In this document: one piece after another, positions 1 through 8,571 of the stretch | Layout of the letters: the number at the start of each line of letters is the position of its first letter | How positions within the stretch are numbered: the stretch's first letter is position 1 | Assembly: GCA_018261735.1 (NCBI GenBank) | Contig: JAGTRM010000004.1 | Span: 1-64,000 of the forward strand | Source: Pseudomonadota bacterium | GTDB lineage: Bacteria; Pseudomonadota; Gammaproteobacteria; Burkholderiales; Chitinibacteraceae | Length of the DNA: 64,000 nucleotides | Direction of reading: 5' to 3' | The notes under the pieces: generated by a model | What the model was told of the DNA's origin: nothing | Databases searched by the model: none | Seen by the model: the letters and a program-made list of their open reading frames with translations, nothing else | Made by a program: the position numbers and the translations under genes

Positions 1-1
1 C

Positions 2-784
2 TTGCGGGTCTGGGGCTCGTTGGGATTTGTGCTGGTCACCATGATCGTGGGCTATCTGATCGACGGGTTCGGGATAAAAATCCTGCCTTATGCCGGCGCT
101 CTGGTGCTGGGTTGCATGGCGATATCGTGCTGGTGGATACCCAGGCCAAGCGCGGTCAGAATGGCGAGCAATAAACAGGCGGGAGTGATGTCCATCCTGC
201 GCCGACGCGAAGTCTGGATGCTGTTGCTGGGTTGTCTGTTGCTCGGTGTCGGTCAGGGCATGCTGCTGAGTTTTTACTCGATCCATGTCGGGGAGCACGG
301 TGTCGGGAAAAGCACGATGGCTTGGTTATGGTCGCTTGCGGTGCTCGTCGAGGGCATCCTGTACGGGTTCATGTCTCATCTTTCCGGGCGTTTCCGGATG
401 CGCTCACTCTATCTTTTTTCCATGATTTGCGGCGTGCTGCGTTATCTGATGATTGCCTGGGGTGCGGACTGGATGGCGGTGCTGGTGCTTGCCCAGCTGA
501 TGTATTCCGTTTCTTATGGAATTCAGAACACCATGGCGGTGGCCTATGTACATCGCCATTTTGGCGAGGCATACCGGACCACCGGGCAGGCCTTGTACAT
601 TGTTTTGGGTATCGGTCTGGGCGGAAGCCTCGGTAGTGTCCTGGGCGGCTACCTGTGGGAAGGCTTGGGTGGAGACTGGCTGTTTACCCTGTCTGCCTTG
701 GCGTCGTTAATTGCGCTGCTGCTCAACTGGCGCAGCTTGCCTGTCGAGCAGACTTCCAAAACTCACCGAAGCGGCAATTTCTGA
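2..784 (+). CDS. MFS transporter, 3-phenylpropionate (HcaT)-like, 5'-truncated
   Basis: C-terminal 260 residues of a major facilitator protein of the MFS_1-like/HcaT family; the true start lies before the window. The first visible motif (LRVWGSLGF) matches a position well inside the next gene's product (LRAWGSIGF), so about 150 residues are missing. Several hydrophobic helices follow, with a conserved YSIH segment and a C-terminal glycine-rich helix pair. The TGA stop overlaps the ATG of the next gene by one base (TGATG), so the two are translationally coupled. The substrate is unknown; the family includes aromatic-acid and sugar importers. Confidence 0.8.
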   Translation: MRVWGSLGFVLVTMIVGYLIDGFGIKILPYAGALVLGCMAISCWWIPRPSAVRMASNKQAGVMSILRRREVWMLLLGCLLLGVGQGMLLSFYSIHVGEHGVGKSTMAWLWSLAVLVEGILYGFMSHLSGRFRMRSLYLFSMICGVLRYLMIAWGADWMAVLVLAQLMYSVSYGIQNTMAVAYVHRHFGEAYRTTGQALYIVLGIGLGGSLGSVLGGYLWEGLGGDWLFTLSALASLIALLLNWRSLPVEQTSKTHRSGNF

Positions 785-1929
785 TGCTCTCTCACCCTGG
801 TTTGCGCGCCATTGCAGCGTATTTTTTCGTTTATTACGCGTTCCTGGGCGTATTCTCGCCGTTCTGGGGGCCTTACCTGCGCGCGCTGGGCGTACCGATG
901 TCGATCATCGGTCTGATGATTTCGCTGCCACAGATCAATCGCATTTACGCGCCTGCGCTCTGGGCTTGGTGCGCCGATCATTTCGGCCATCGACGCATGA
1001 TTTTGCGCATCGCCGGGATGGGTGGCTTTGTCGGCTTTATCGTGCTACTGGTAACGCAGGATATCTCCTGGATGTTCGCGGCCATCTTTGTCGCGAGTTT
1101 TTTCTGGAGTGCGGCGATACCGCAGGTCGAGGCCATTACCATGTCGCTGCTCAAGGGTGACAGTGGCAGCTATGCCCGCTTGCGCGCCTGGGGCTCGATC
1201 GGCTTCATGGTGGCCACACTGATCGGTGGCTACCTGATGGAACACTTTGGCGTGCAGACCATGCCACGGCTGGTCGTGGTGGTGATGGCCGGCGTGGCTA
1301 TCCTGGTCTGGTGGGTGCCCGATGCACCCGCTGCGCCAACGCACACTCGCTCTTCAGGCGGATTGGCCGCCATCTTTCGCCGCACTGAAATCCAGGCCTT
1401 GTTCGTAGGCTGCTTGCTGATGGGCGCGGCGCACGGCTTGCTGCACGGTTTCTACTCGATTCATCTGGATGAACATGGCATCGCCAAGAGCACCCTGGGC
1501 TGGCTGTGGGCGCTTGGCGTGATGGCGGAAATCCTGCTTTTCTGGTTCATGCCCAGCCTCTCGCGCCGTTTTCGCGCCCGCTCCATGTATCTCTGCGCCA
1601 TGGGTGTGGCTGTAGTACGGTATCTGATGATCGGCTGGGGAACTGGCTGGCTTGGGATATTGATTGTGGCGCAATTGATGCACGCCTTCACCTTTGGTGT
1701 TCACCATGCCGTATCCATTTCCTATGTGCATCGCCTGTTTGACCCGGCACACCAGACGCAAGGGCAGGCGTTCTATATCGTTTTTACTTTCGGTATCGGC
1801 GGCAGCCTGGGAACGCTGCTGACGGGGTTACTCTGGAGCAGTCTGGGTGGCAACTGGCTGTTTTCCCTGGCATCGGTTGCGTCACTGCTGGCCTTGCTGG
1901 TCTGCTGGCGCGGCTTGAAAGAAGTCTGA
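784..1929 (+). CDS. MFS transporter, 3-phenylpropionate (HcaT)-like
   Basis: A 381-residue inner-membrane transporter, about the normal length for the MFS_1-like family, with roughly 12 hydrophobic helices. The ATG at 784 is preferred because it overlaps the preceding stop and gives the expected N-terminus (LRAIAAYFFVYYAFLG); the longer reading frame back to 655 lies inside the upstream gene. It is clearly a paralogue of that neighbour, sharing motifs such as YLMI, YVHR and GGSLG in the same order, so the pair looks like a tandem duplication. The substrate cannot be inferred. Confidence 0.85.
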   Translation: MLSHPGLRAIAAYFFVYYAFLGVFSPFWGPYLRALGVPMSIIGLMISLPQINRIYAPALWAWCADHFGHRRMILRIAGMGGFVGFIVLLVTQDISWMFAAIFVASFFWSAAIPQVEAITMSLLKGDSGSYARLRAWGSIGFMVATLIGGYLMEHFGVQTMPRLVVVVMAGVAILVWWVPDAPAAPTHTRSSGGLAAIFRRTEIQALFVGCLLMGAAHGLLHGFYSIHLDEHGIAKSTLGWLWALGVMAEILLFWFMPSLSRRFRARSMYLCAMGVAVVRYLMIGWGTGWLGILIVAQLMHAFTFGVHHAVSISYVHRLFDPAHQTQGQAFYIVFTFGIGGSLGTLLTGLLWSSLGGNWLFSLASVASLLALLVCWRGLKEV

Positions 1930-1996
1930 ATCACGCAGCACACCTGCCGGCTGATAAAATAACCGGCTTCGACGCAATCAATTCACTGGAAACTTC

Positions 1997-3013
1997 ATGA
2001 TCATCGTGATGAAACACGGCGCAGCCGATACCGAAGTCGATGCAGTCGTCAGCAAGATCCGCGAAGCCGGCCTGCGGGAGCATGTCTCGCGTGGTGCGGA
2101 ACTGACCATCATTGGCGCGATTGGCGATGAGGGCAAGCTCTCTCCCGCGCATTTCGAAATGATGCCGGGCGTGGATCGCGCCACGCGCGTGGTCAAGCAG
2201 TACAAGATCGTTTCGCGCGATACCCATCCGCAAGGCTCGATCATCAATATCCGCGGCATCCCGCTCGGTGGCGAGCAGATTCAGGTGATCGCCGGCCCGT
2301 GTTCGATCGAAACTCAAGAACAGATGGATATTGCCGCCGATGCCGTGGCTGCGGCCGGCTGCAGCATGATGCGCGGTGGGGCTTTCAAGCCGCGCACCAG
2401 CCCGTATGCATTCCAGGGGCTGGGGGTGGAAGGGCTGGAAATCTTCCAGCAGGCCGCGCGCAGCCACAATCTGCCCATCGTGACCGAACTGATGGATGTG
2501 CGCATGCTCGATACCTTCATCGAGCACGATGTCGATGTGATCCAGATCGGCGCGCGCAACATGCAAAATTTCGATCTGCTGAAAGAAGTCGGCCGGGTCA
2601 ACAAGCCGGTGATTCTCAAACGTGGCTTGTCCGCCACGATCAGCGAATGGCTGATGTCGGCCGAATATATTGCCGCCGGCGGCAACCACAACATCATCTT
2701 CTGCGAACGCGGCATCCGTACTTTCGAGACTGCCTACCGTAACGTGCTCGATATCACCGCGATTCCGGTCCTCAAGCGTGAAACCCATCTGCCGGTGATC
2801 GTCGATCCTTCGCATGCCGGCGGCAAGGCCTGGATGGTGCCGGCGCTGGCGCAAGCCGCAGTGGCCGCTGGGGCCGATGGCCTGCTGATCGAGATGCACC
2901 CGAACCCGTGCGAAGCCTGGTGCGATGCCGATCAGGCGCTGTCGCCGCAGGAGTTGAAACAACTGATGGTGACTTTGTCCGCCATTGCCACGGCCGTTGG
3001 CCGCAAGCTGTAA
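1997..3013 (+). CDS. aroF: 3-deoxy-7-phosphoheptulonate (DAHP) synthase
   Basis: 338 residues. It catalyses the first step of the shikimate pathway, condensing phosphoenolpyruvate and erythrose 4-phosphate to DAHP in the cytoplasm. The first ~75 residues form a small ferredoxin-like domain (MIIVMKHGA start), typical of the TM0343-like AroA-I-beta type, where it takes part in feedback control. The TIM-barrel core has the phosphoenolpyruvate-binding GPCSIE motif, KPRTSPYAFQG, and a late IVDPSHAGG metal/substrate motif. It is followed 11 bases later by tyrA, so the pair probably serves tyrosine synthesis, as in enteric aroF-tyrA. Start ATG at 1997 fits the family. Confidence 0.95.
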   Translation: MIIVMKHGAADTEVDAVVSKIREAGLREHVSRGAELTIIGAIGDEGKLSPAHFEMMPGVDRATRVVKQYKIVSRDTHPQGSIINIRGIPLGGEQIQVIAGPCSIETQEQMDIAADAVAAAGCSMMRGGAFKPRTSPYAFQGLGVEGLEIFQQAARSHNLPIVTELMDVRMLDTFIEHDVDVIQIGARNMQNFDLLKEVGRVNKPVILKRGLSATISEWLMSAEYIAAGGNHNIIFCERGIRTFETAYRNVLDITAIPVLKRETHLPVIVDPSHAGGKAWMVPALAQAAVAAGADGLLIEMHPNPCEAWCDADQALSPQELKQLMVTLSAIATAVGRKL

Positions 3014-3024
3014 ACGGGGCCGGG

Positions 3025-3903
3025 ATGAAACCAATCAAGAAACTGGTCTTGCTGGGAACCGGGCTGATATCCGGCTCTTTTGCCCTGGCGCTCAAGCGCG
3101 CCAGACTGGTCGAACAAGTGGTCGGTGTCGGGCGCTCGCCGGAAAACCTGCAGCGTGCGCTGGAGTTGCGCGTGATCGATGCCGCCAGCCAGGATGCGGC
3201 CAGTGCGGTCATTGATGCGGATTTCGTGTTTATCGGCACGCCGGTCGGTCAGATGGGCGCACTGATGCAGGCGATTGCGCCGAATCTGGCGCCCGATTGC
3301 ATTGTTAGCGATGGCGGCTCGACCAAGCAGGATGTTTGCGCGTTGTTCCGCCAGCATCTTGCTGGGCATCTGGCATATTGCGTGCCGGCGCATCCTATCG
3401 CCGGCTCCGAGCTTTCCGGTGCATCGGCCGCCACCTACGGTCTGTACGAGGGCCGGCGCGTGGTGCTCGCGCCTTTTGCCGAAACCGATCCGGCCGTGGT
3501 CGCCCGGGTCAACGCGCTGTGGCAGGCTTGCGGCGCGTTGGTGCATGAGATGCCGGCAGCCGAGCACGACGGCATTTTTGCCGCCGTCAGCCATGTGCCG
3601 CACTTGCTGGCCTATGCCTATATGAATGCGGTGCTCGACAAACCCAATGCGGCACTTTGCCTGGAATTCGCCGCGACCGGTTTTCGCGATTTCACGCGCA
3701 TCGCAGGGTCGCATCCGGAAATGTGGCGCGATATCGCGCTGGCCAATCGCGAGGCTGTCCTGACGGACCTGCAGCGTTGTGCCACCCGAATTGCCGAGGT
3801 CACGGCGCTGGTCGAAGCGGCGGACGCCGATGCGTTGTACCGTTTCTTCGAGCGCGCCAGCGATGCCCGCAGCGTGTGGGGCAAGCCTTCTTCTGGATAT
3901 TAG
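3025..3903 (+). CDS. tyrA: Prephenate dehydrogenase
   Basis: 292 residues. It oxidatively decarboxylates prephenate to 4-hydroxyphenylpyruvate, the last committed step to tyrosine. The N-terminal Rossmann fold shows the nucleotide-binding GTGLISGS motif near residue 12; SDGGSTK and HPIAGSELSG are the conserved substrate-site motifs. No chorismate mutase or ACT domain is fused. The ATG at 3025 is chosen over longer readings because it opens directly on the dinucleotide-binding strand and lies just after the aroF stop. In many proteobacteria aroA follows (sometimes fused); here cmk follows after four bases. Confidence 0.95.
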   Translation: MKPIKKLVLLGTGLISGSFALALKRARLVEQVVGVGRSPENLQRALELRVIDAASQDAASAVIDADFVFIGTPVGQMGALMQAIAPNLAPDCIVSDGGSTKQDVCALFRQHLAGHLAYCVPAHPIAGSELSGASAATYGLYEGRRVVLAPFAETDPAVVARVNALWQACGALVHEMPAAEHDGIFAAVSHVPHLLAYAYMNAVLDKPNAALCLEFAATGFRDFTRIAGSHPEMWRDIALANREAVLTDLQRCATRIAEVTALVEAADADALYRFFERASDARSVWGKPSSGY

Positions 3904-3907
3904 AAAT

Positions 3908-4576
3908 ATGAATCAGTTTGTACCGGTTATTGCCATTGATGGACCTTCCGCTTCCGGCAAAGGCACGGTTGCCCAGCGGGTTGCGACCGAGTTGGGGTTT
4001 CACTATCTTGATTCCGGCGCGCTGTACCGTCTGACCGCGCTTGCTGCCCGGCGCCAGGGCGTGGATTGGCGGGATGAGCCCGCTGTCGCCGGTATTGCCG
4101 CCAGGCTGGATGTGGTGTTCGAAGGTGAACGCATCCTGTTGGCTGGCGATGATGTCAGCCTGGCGATCCGTACCGAGGAAATGGGCGTGGGCGCCTCCAC
4201 TGTGGCTGCGTTGCCGGCGGTGCGCATGGCCTTGCTGGCGCGCCAGCGTGAATTCGCGCAAATGCCGGGTCTGTTGGCTGATGGGCGTGACATGGGCTCG
4301 GTGGTGTTTCCCGCTGCGCCGCTCAAGATTTTTCTGACCGCCACTGCGGCGGTGCGGGCAGAGCGGCGTTACAAGCAGCTGCTTGGGCGTGGCGAAGCCG
4401 CCGATCTTGCCGCGATCACCGCCGAACTGGAAGCCCGCGATGAGCGCGATCGCGCCCGGGCCGTCGCGCCCCTGATGCAATTGCCCGATGCGCTGCTGCT
4501 GGAAACTTCGAACCTCGATATCGAACAAGCCGTTGCGCAGGTGCTGGCGTGGTGGCAGAGCCGGGTGCCGCGGTGA
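3908..4576 (+). CDS. cmk: Cytidylate kinase
   Basis: 222 residues, normal length. It phosphorylates CMP and dCMP in pyrimidine nucleotide metabolism. The P-loop GPSASGKGT is at residues ~11-19 and the LDSGALYR nucleotide-binding segment follows. DGRDMGSVVFP is the conserved core motif, and RDERDRAR marks the lid region. The ATG at 3908 gives the canonical N-terminus; the upstream frame runs through tyrA. It sits tightly behind tyrA, and its stop TGA overlaps a GTG start of zur (GTGA). The usual next genes, rpsA and ihfB, are displaced by about 4 kb of zinc-transport genes. Confidence 0.95.
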   Translation: MNQFVPVIAIDGPSASGKGTVAQRVATELGFHYLDSGALYRLTALAARRQGVDWRDEPAVAGIAARLDVVFEGERILLAGDDVSLAIRTEEMGVGASTVAALPAVRMALLARQREFAQMPGLLADGRDMGSVVFPAAPLKIFLTATAAVRAERRYKQLLGRGEAADLAAITAELEARDERDRARAVAPLMQLPDALLLETSNLDIEQAVAQVLAWWQSRVPR

Positions 4577-4995
4577 AAACGGCCATCGACCAGGCGCGTG
4601 AATTGATCGAAGCGGTGCAGGCCCGCGCGACCCTGGCGCGGCTGGCCGTGCTGAGCGTGCTGATTGAAGCCAACAGACCGCTGTCGCATCAGGAAGTCTT
4701 GCAGTTGATGGACCCACCGCTGGATCGGGTAACGGCTTACCGGGTATTTGACTGGCTGGAATTGGTCGGCATTGTCCACCGCATCAGCGCGGACGATCGC
4801 GTGACCCGGTTCTCCATTTCCCGTGCGCCGCATTGTCACGCGCACTTCCAGTGCGAGCAGTGCGGACGCATCTTCTGCCTTGATCAGGCACCGGTATTGC
4901 CCAGTGCCTTGCCGGAAGGCTTTGTGATGCGCACCATCGAAATGACGGTGAAAGGCGTGTGCGCGGATTGCAGTAATACGCCGCAGGTGGCTTGA
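4573..4995 (+). CDS. zur: Fur-family zinc uptake regulator Zur
   Basis: 140 residues, a dimeric DNA-binding repressor of the Fur family. The N-terminal winged helix includes LSHQEVLQLM and the recognition segment DRVTAYRVFDWL. The metal/dimerisation domain has the histidine-rich HCHAHFQC segment, then CEQC and a late CADC pair, giving the two CxxC structural zinc sites. Zur rather than Fur is inferred from the convergent znuABC operon 24 bases downstream. I chose the GTG at 4573, which overlaps the cmk stop, over an in-frame GTG at 4549; neither has a strong ribosome-binding site. Confidence 0.85.
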   Translation: MKTAIDQARELIEAVQARATLARLAVLSVLIEANRPLSHQEVLQLMDPPLDRVTAYRVFDWLELVGIVHRISADDRVTRFSISRAPHCHAHFQCEQCGRIFCLDQAPVLPSALPEGFVMRTIEMTVKGVCADCSNTPQVA

Positions 4996-5019
4996 GGAAA
5001 CTCGCCAGTCAATGCGTAG

Positions 5020-5898
5020 TTACTTGTTTTCCTTCATTCCGGCCACCAGCGCGCCGATATTGTGCCGGTACATTCCCAGATAATTCCCTGTTGCCGCATC
5101 ACGTGACAATGCATCCGAATAGAGTTTGGCCCCTGGTTGCGTGCCGGTTTCGCGGGCGATTTGCTCGATCAGTTTCGGGTTGCTGATGTTTTCCATGAAC
5201 AGCGCCCGGATGCCTTCCTTTTTCATCTGCCGGATCAGCCGGGCCACGTCCTTGGCACTGGCTTCGGATTCGGTCGATACCCCTTGCGGTGAAATCAGGC
5301 GGATACCAAAGCGCTGGCCCAGATAGGCAAAGGCATCGTGCGAAGTCAGCACCACGCGTTTGCCGGGCGGCACGCTGGCGACTTCCTGCTGAGCCCATGC
5401 CATGAGTTGATCGATTTTCTTGCTGTAGCTGGCTGCTCGTGCCTGGTAATCCGCGGCTCCGGCAGGGTCGGCAGTGCTGAGGGCTTCGGCAATATTTTTG
5501 ACCATCTGCTGAACGCGTACCGGGTCTTGCCAGGCGTGCGGATCAAGGCTGTGGCCGTGTTGTTCATCCTTCATCGCCAGCGGCGAAATGCCTTGCGTGA
5601 CGGTGATCACCTTGCCGCGATAGTTGCTGGCCTGCTGCAGCCGCTTTTGCCAGCCTTCAAAGCCCAATCCATTGATGAAGAATAGACGAGTGCCGCCCAG
5701 CTTCTGCACGTCGGCCGGCGTAGGCTGGAAGATATGGGCATCCTGCTCGGGGCCGACCAGCGTGACCAGCTGGATGCGCTCGCCGCCGACGTTTTGCACC
5801 AGATCACCCAGAATGCTGAAGCTTGCCGCAACCGGCAGCGGGGCGGCGAGGGCGGGCAGGCAGAGCAGGGCGGACAGAAGCAACAACCATTTTTTCAT
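5020..5898 (-). CDS. znuA: Zinc ABC transporter substrate-binding protein ZnuA
   Basis: 292 residues, periplasmic zinc-binding protein of the cluster A-I (metal) family. The signal peptide is a KK start, a leucine-rich core and LAAP near residue 20. Candidate metal ligands are His55 (DAHIF), His121 (DPHAW), His187 (TSHDAF) and Asp262 (YSDAL). The family's flexible histidine-rich loop is reduced to a short stretch around HGH at 114-116. The ATG at 5898 lies one base after the znuB stop, so the gene is the last of a coupled micro-znuC-znuB-znuA operon. Confidence 0.93.
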   Translation of the reverse strand: MKKWLLLLSALLCLPALAAPLPVAASFSILGDLVQNVGGERIQLVTLVGPEQDAHIFQPTPADVQKLGGTRLFFINGLGFEGWQKRLQQASNYRGKVITVTQGISPLAMKDEQHGHSLDPHAWQDPVRVQQMVKNIAEALSTADPAGAADYQARAASYSKKIDQLMAWAQQEVASVPPGKRVVLTSHDAFAYLGQRFGIRLISPQGVSTESEASAKDVARLIRQMKKEGIRALFMENISNPKLIEQIARETGTQPGAKLYSDALSRDAATGNYLGMYRHNIGALVAGMKENK

Positions 5899-5899
5899 G

Positions 5900-6769
5900 T
5901 CAATTTTCCTTGTGGCGGCGCGCACGCCAGCGGCCGTGCCAGCCATGCGGCGCAATAATGAGAGACAGCAGATAAACCAATCCGGCGGACAGCACGATGG
6001 CCGGTCCCGAAGGCAGGCTGAGATGGTAGGACAGCATCAGGCCCACCAGGCTGGCGACGAGGCCGGTGATCCAGGCGCTGAGGATCATGCCGGGCAGCGT
6101 ATCGGCCCACAGGCGGCTGGCGGCGGCGGGCAGCATCATCAGTCCCACGGCCATCAGCGTGCCCATGGCCTGGAATCCGGCCACCAGGTTGAGAACGGTC
6201 AGGGCCACGAAGCCCAGGTGGTAGCGCGTGCCGCGTTTGCCGCCGGCCTGCAGATAACCAGGGTCGACGCATTCGAGCACCAGTCCGCGGTAATTGAGTG
6301 CCAGCCAGACCAGGGTGAGGCTGCTGATCGCGGCGACCAGTTGCAGGGAAATATCGTCCACCGCCAGCACCGAGCCGAACAGCAGGTGGATCAGATCGAC
6401 ATTGCTGCCCCACTTGGAAACCAGCAGCACGCCCAGTGCCAGTGCCACCAGATAGAAACCGGCAAAATTGGCGTCTTCGGAAAGATCGGTAAAGCGACTG
6501 GCGAGCCCTGCAAGCAGCGCGACCAGCAATCCGGCGACCACGCCGCCGCCGGCAAGCCAGGGCAGGGCAAAGCCACCCAGGATGAAACCGACCGCGGCGC
6601 CGGGCAAGACGGCATGAGAGAGCGCATCGCCCATCAAGCTCATGCGGCGCAGCACCAGCAGCACGCCGATCGGAGCGCAACCGGCGGAAAGTGCCACGCA
6701 GCCGGCCAGTGCGCGGCGCATGAAGGCAAAATCGGTGAGGGGCGAGAGCAACAGTTCATTCAATGTCAT
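5900..6769 (-). CDS. znuB: Zinc ABC transporter permease ZnuB
   Basis: 289 residues, an inner-membrane permease of the ABC-3 family with about eight hydrophobic helices. The start MTLNELLLSPLTDFAFMRRAL is typical, and LSHAVLPGAAVGF is the conserved early motif of manganese/zinc permeases. The ATG at 6769 overlaps the znuC stop (ATGA); the longer frame upstream runs through znuC. With ZnuC and ZnuA it forms a high-affinity zinc importer, expected to be repressed by the neighbouring Zur when zinc is plentiful. Confidence 0.93.
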   Translation of the reverse strand: MTLNELLLSPLTDFAFMRRALAGCVALSAGCAPIGVLLVLRRMSLMGDALSHAVLPGAAVGFILGGFALPWLAGGGVVAGLLVALLAGLASRFTDLSEDANFAGFYLVALALGVLLVSKWGSNVDLIHLLFGSVLAVDDISLQLVAAISSLTLVWLALNYRGLVLECVDPGYLQAGGKRGTRYHLGFVALTVLNLVAGFQAMGTLMAVGLMMLPAAASRLWADTLPGMILSAWITGLVASLVGLMLSYHLSLPSGPAIVLSAGLVYLLSLIIAPHGWHGRWRARRHKEN

Positions 6770-7476
6770 GGCCGTTCGCACCATTCGTCTTCGTCGTGTC
6801 CGTGGATCGCCGCCTGGGCGCGCGCCAGATTTTCCGAGCAGAGCACTTCGCTGCAGGCGCCCCAGGCAATGACCTCGCGCGCCAGCAACAGGGCGGAAGG
6901 AAAGCGCGAGCGTGCCAGGGCCAGATCGTGTACCACGGTGACCAGCGTTTTGCCGGCACCGTGCCATTCATCCAGCACGGCGAGCAGGATATCGAGGGTG
7001 CGGCTATCGACGCTGTTGAAGGGTTCGTCCAGCAAGACGACCGGCGCATTTTGCACGATCAGGCGGGCGAAGCGGGCGCGTTGCAGTTGCCCGCCGGAAA
7101 GCGTGGCCAGTGATCGCGTGGCGAAGTCTTCCAGCCCCACGCGCTCCAGCGCCTCGTGGGCTTGCTCACGCGCTTGCGGCTGAATGCGTGCCCAGTTGCC
7201 TGCCGTGCGCCAGTTGCCGGCCAGTGCCAGCTCCGCCACGGTCAGCGGAAACTGGCGATCCAGCTCGGTCAGTTGCGGCAGATAACCGGCTTCACCGTGA
7301 ATCTCGATGTCGCCGGTGGCGGGTAATAACCCGACCATGGCCTTGAGCAGCGTGGTTTTGCCGGCGCCATTCGGACCGACAATGGCTGTGTGGCTGCCGG
7401 CAGCAAAACATCCGCTGATATGGTGTATCGCCGGGTGTTTGCGGTAGCAAACAGTCAGGTTGCGTAATTCGATCAT
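6766..7476 (-). CDS. znuC: Zinc ABC transporter ATP-binding protein ZnuC
   Basis: 236 residues, cytoplasmic ATPase. The Walker A motif GPNGAGKT, the signature LSGGQLQRA, Walker B (VVLLDEP) and the switch histidine (VVHDLAL) are all present. The tail ends in HGHDEDEWCERP, a short His/acidic stretch as in other ZnuC proteins. The ATG at 7476 is preferred because it overlaps the stop of a small upstream gene (ATGA) and gives the usual MIELRNLTV start. The 3' stop in turn overlaps znuB. Confidence 0.93.
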   Translation of the reverse strand: MIELRNLTVCYRKHPAIHHISGCFAAGSHTAIVGPNGAGKTTLLKAMVGLLPATGDIEIHGEAGYLPQLTELDRQFPLTVAELALAGNWRTAGNWARIQPQAREQAHEALERVGLEDFATRSLATLSGGQLQRARFARLIVQNAPVVLLDEPFNSVDSRTLDILLAVLDEWHGAGKTLVTVVHDLALARSRFPSALLLAREVIAWGACSEVLCSENLARAQAAIHGHDEDEWCERP

Positions 7477-7589
7477 GCCAACGCCCATCCGGTCAGCAGC
7501 CAGATCAGTGCCAGCATGGGCAGGATGAGCAGCAGGCGTTGCCAAGCGGACAGGGCAAACAGGCGGGCCGCAAAATTGGGGAAATTCAT
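7473..7589 (-). CDS. 38-residue membrane microprotein, first gene of the znu operon
   Basis: A 38-codon frame that begins MNFPNFAARL and ends with a strongly hydrophobic stretch (about residues 18-37) with two tryptophans, so a single-pass membrane peptide is likely. A purine-rich GAGAATG lies just before the ATG. The stop overlaps the znuC ATG by four bases, the same coupling seen between znuC and znuB, which argues that it is translated. A 15-base palindrome 15 bases upstream may be the Zur operator. I do not recognise a family. It could be a regulatory subunit of the importer or simply a leader peptide coupling translation. Confidence 0.6.
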   Translation of the reverse strand: MNFPNFAARLFALSAWQRLLLILPMLALIWLLTGWALA

Positions 7590-7604
7590 GGTTTCATTCT
7601 CAAT

Positions 7605-7619
7605 TGCAACACAGTTGCA
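7605..7619. promoter_or_regulatory. Candidate Zur operator
   Basis: A perfect inverted repeat, TGCAAC-ACA-GTTGCA, just upstream of the znu operon's first start codon. Its position between promoter space and ribosome-binding site fits a repressor site, and the neighbouring zur gene supplies the candidate protein. I am inferring the binding protein from context, not from a known consensus. Confidence 0.5.
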
Positions 7620-7674
7620 TGAGCGAATGGTGCCTGATGCGCTTGTTCCTGTCCAGCGTGAAGGTGCGGGCGAT

Positions 7675-8214
7675 TCAGAAGCGGCGGGTGTAGCGCAGGC
7701 TGATAAAGTCGACGCCAGGATTGGGTTCTTTGATGTAGGCGTTGGAGTAGTGCCAAAAGACCAGACCCAGCTCGTTTTCCAGATCAGGCCCAAAGCGGTT
7801 GCCAATTTCCAGTCGATTGGCAAATTGAAAGTGCGTGGAAAACCGGCGATTGTCGGAAATTTTCAGGTTGGAAACCAGTGCGCCGCCAAGCCCGTATTCG
7901 ATATAAGGGGCCCAGACACTGGTTTTGCTGAATTCATAGCGAACTGCGACACCCAAAGCCCCCACCCAGTTTTCACGCGATTGCGGGTTCCAACGGGTAA
8001 CGCTGGCCTCCCAATTCGTGACAACGCTTCCGGTGCTGCTTTCAAACCAGCGGCCGTTAAAGCTATCCCTGATGGATATCTGGAGGAAATCGAAATCCTT
8101 GTCAGAAGTGTCAAGGTTGCTTCCGCCGGCAATACTTACGCCATCCAGAGCCCAGCATGCGGGGTGAAGTAACAATGCGGCGACCAGCGGGCGAATTGTC
8201 GATGCGATTTTCAT
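7675..8214 (-). CDS. pagL: PagL-like lipid A 3-O-deacylase (acyloxyacyl hydrolase)
   Basis: 179 residues. A signal peptide (to about CWA, residue 22) precedes an outer-membrane eight-stranded barrel that removes the 3-linked acyl chain from lipid A. The C-terminal active-site block reads FWHYSNAY...NPGVDF: the histidine (155) and serine (157) are spaced as in PagL, with Asn165. The acidic residue at the position of the catalytic glutamate appears to be Asp169. The protein ends in phenylalanine, as outer-membrane barrels do. The ATG at 8214 follows GGAGACATTG and is preferred over a start 23 codons upstream. It is a single gene on its own transcript. Confidence 0.8.
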   Translation of the reverse strand: MKIASTIRPLVAALLLHPACWALDGVSIAGGSNLDTSDKDFDFLQISIRDSFNGRWFESSTGSVVTNWEASVTRWNPQSRENWVGALGVAVRYEFSKTSVWAPYIEYGLGGALVSNLKISDNRRFSTHFQFANRLEIGNRFGPDLENELGLVFWHYSNAYIKEPNPGVDFISLRYTRRF

Positions 8215-8571
8215 CAATGTCTCCAAGGCAATATTTGATTCCGGGTTTCGGCAAGGGAAAATGCTTGCAATAATCGGCTGCACTGTGCTAGGAGCATTTT
8301 TTTAAAAATAGACTTTGGTAGGGAAATAAGAAGAGGGCGGTGCTAAGCGGTCTTACTGTGAATATCAGCAACTTGCGAGAAAAAATAAAGCTACCATAGT
8401 AGATTGTGTTTGGATTTTGCGAATCCGGCGCTGTCGCTGCAGGGGTGGCTTCTACGCGAGTCCACCACCTTGCCGAATCGTGAAGATGAGTGCGATCAAC
8501 ATGGTGTTTTTAGTCATTTTTGCCACAGTGGATAAACGATGTTCGTGCATACAAATAAATGCACTAACTGC
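8215..8571. other. Gene-free stretch between pagL and the rpsA promoter
   Basis: About 350 bases with no convincing reading frame on either strand. It must contain the pagL promoter (minus strand), but I see no clear -35/-10 pair for it. The right-hand end is AT-rich and leads into the rpsA promoter. Confidence 0.5.

Noticed and set aside
5624..7183. A 519-codon plus-strand frame
   Set aside because: Antisense to znuA, znuB and znuC; composition rich in Q, H and G, with no fold signature.
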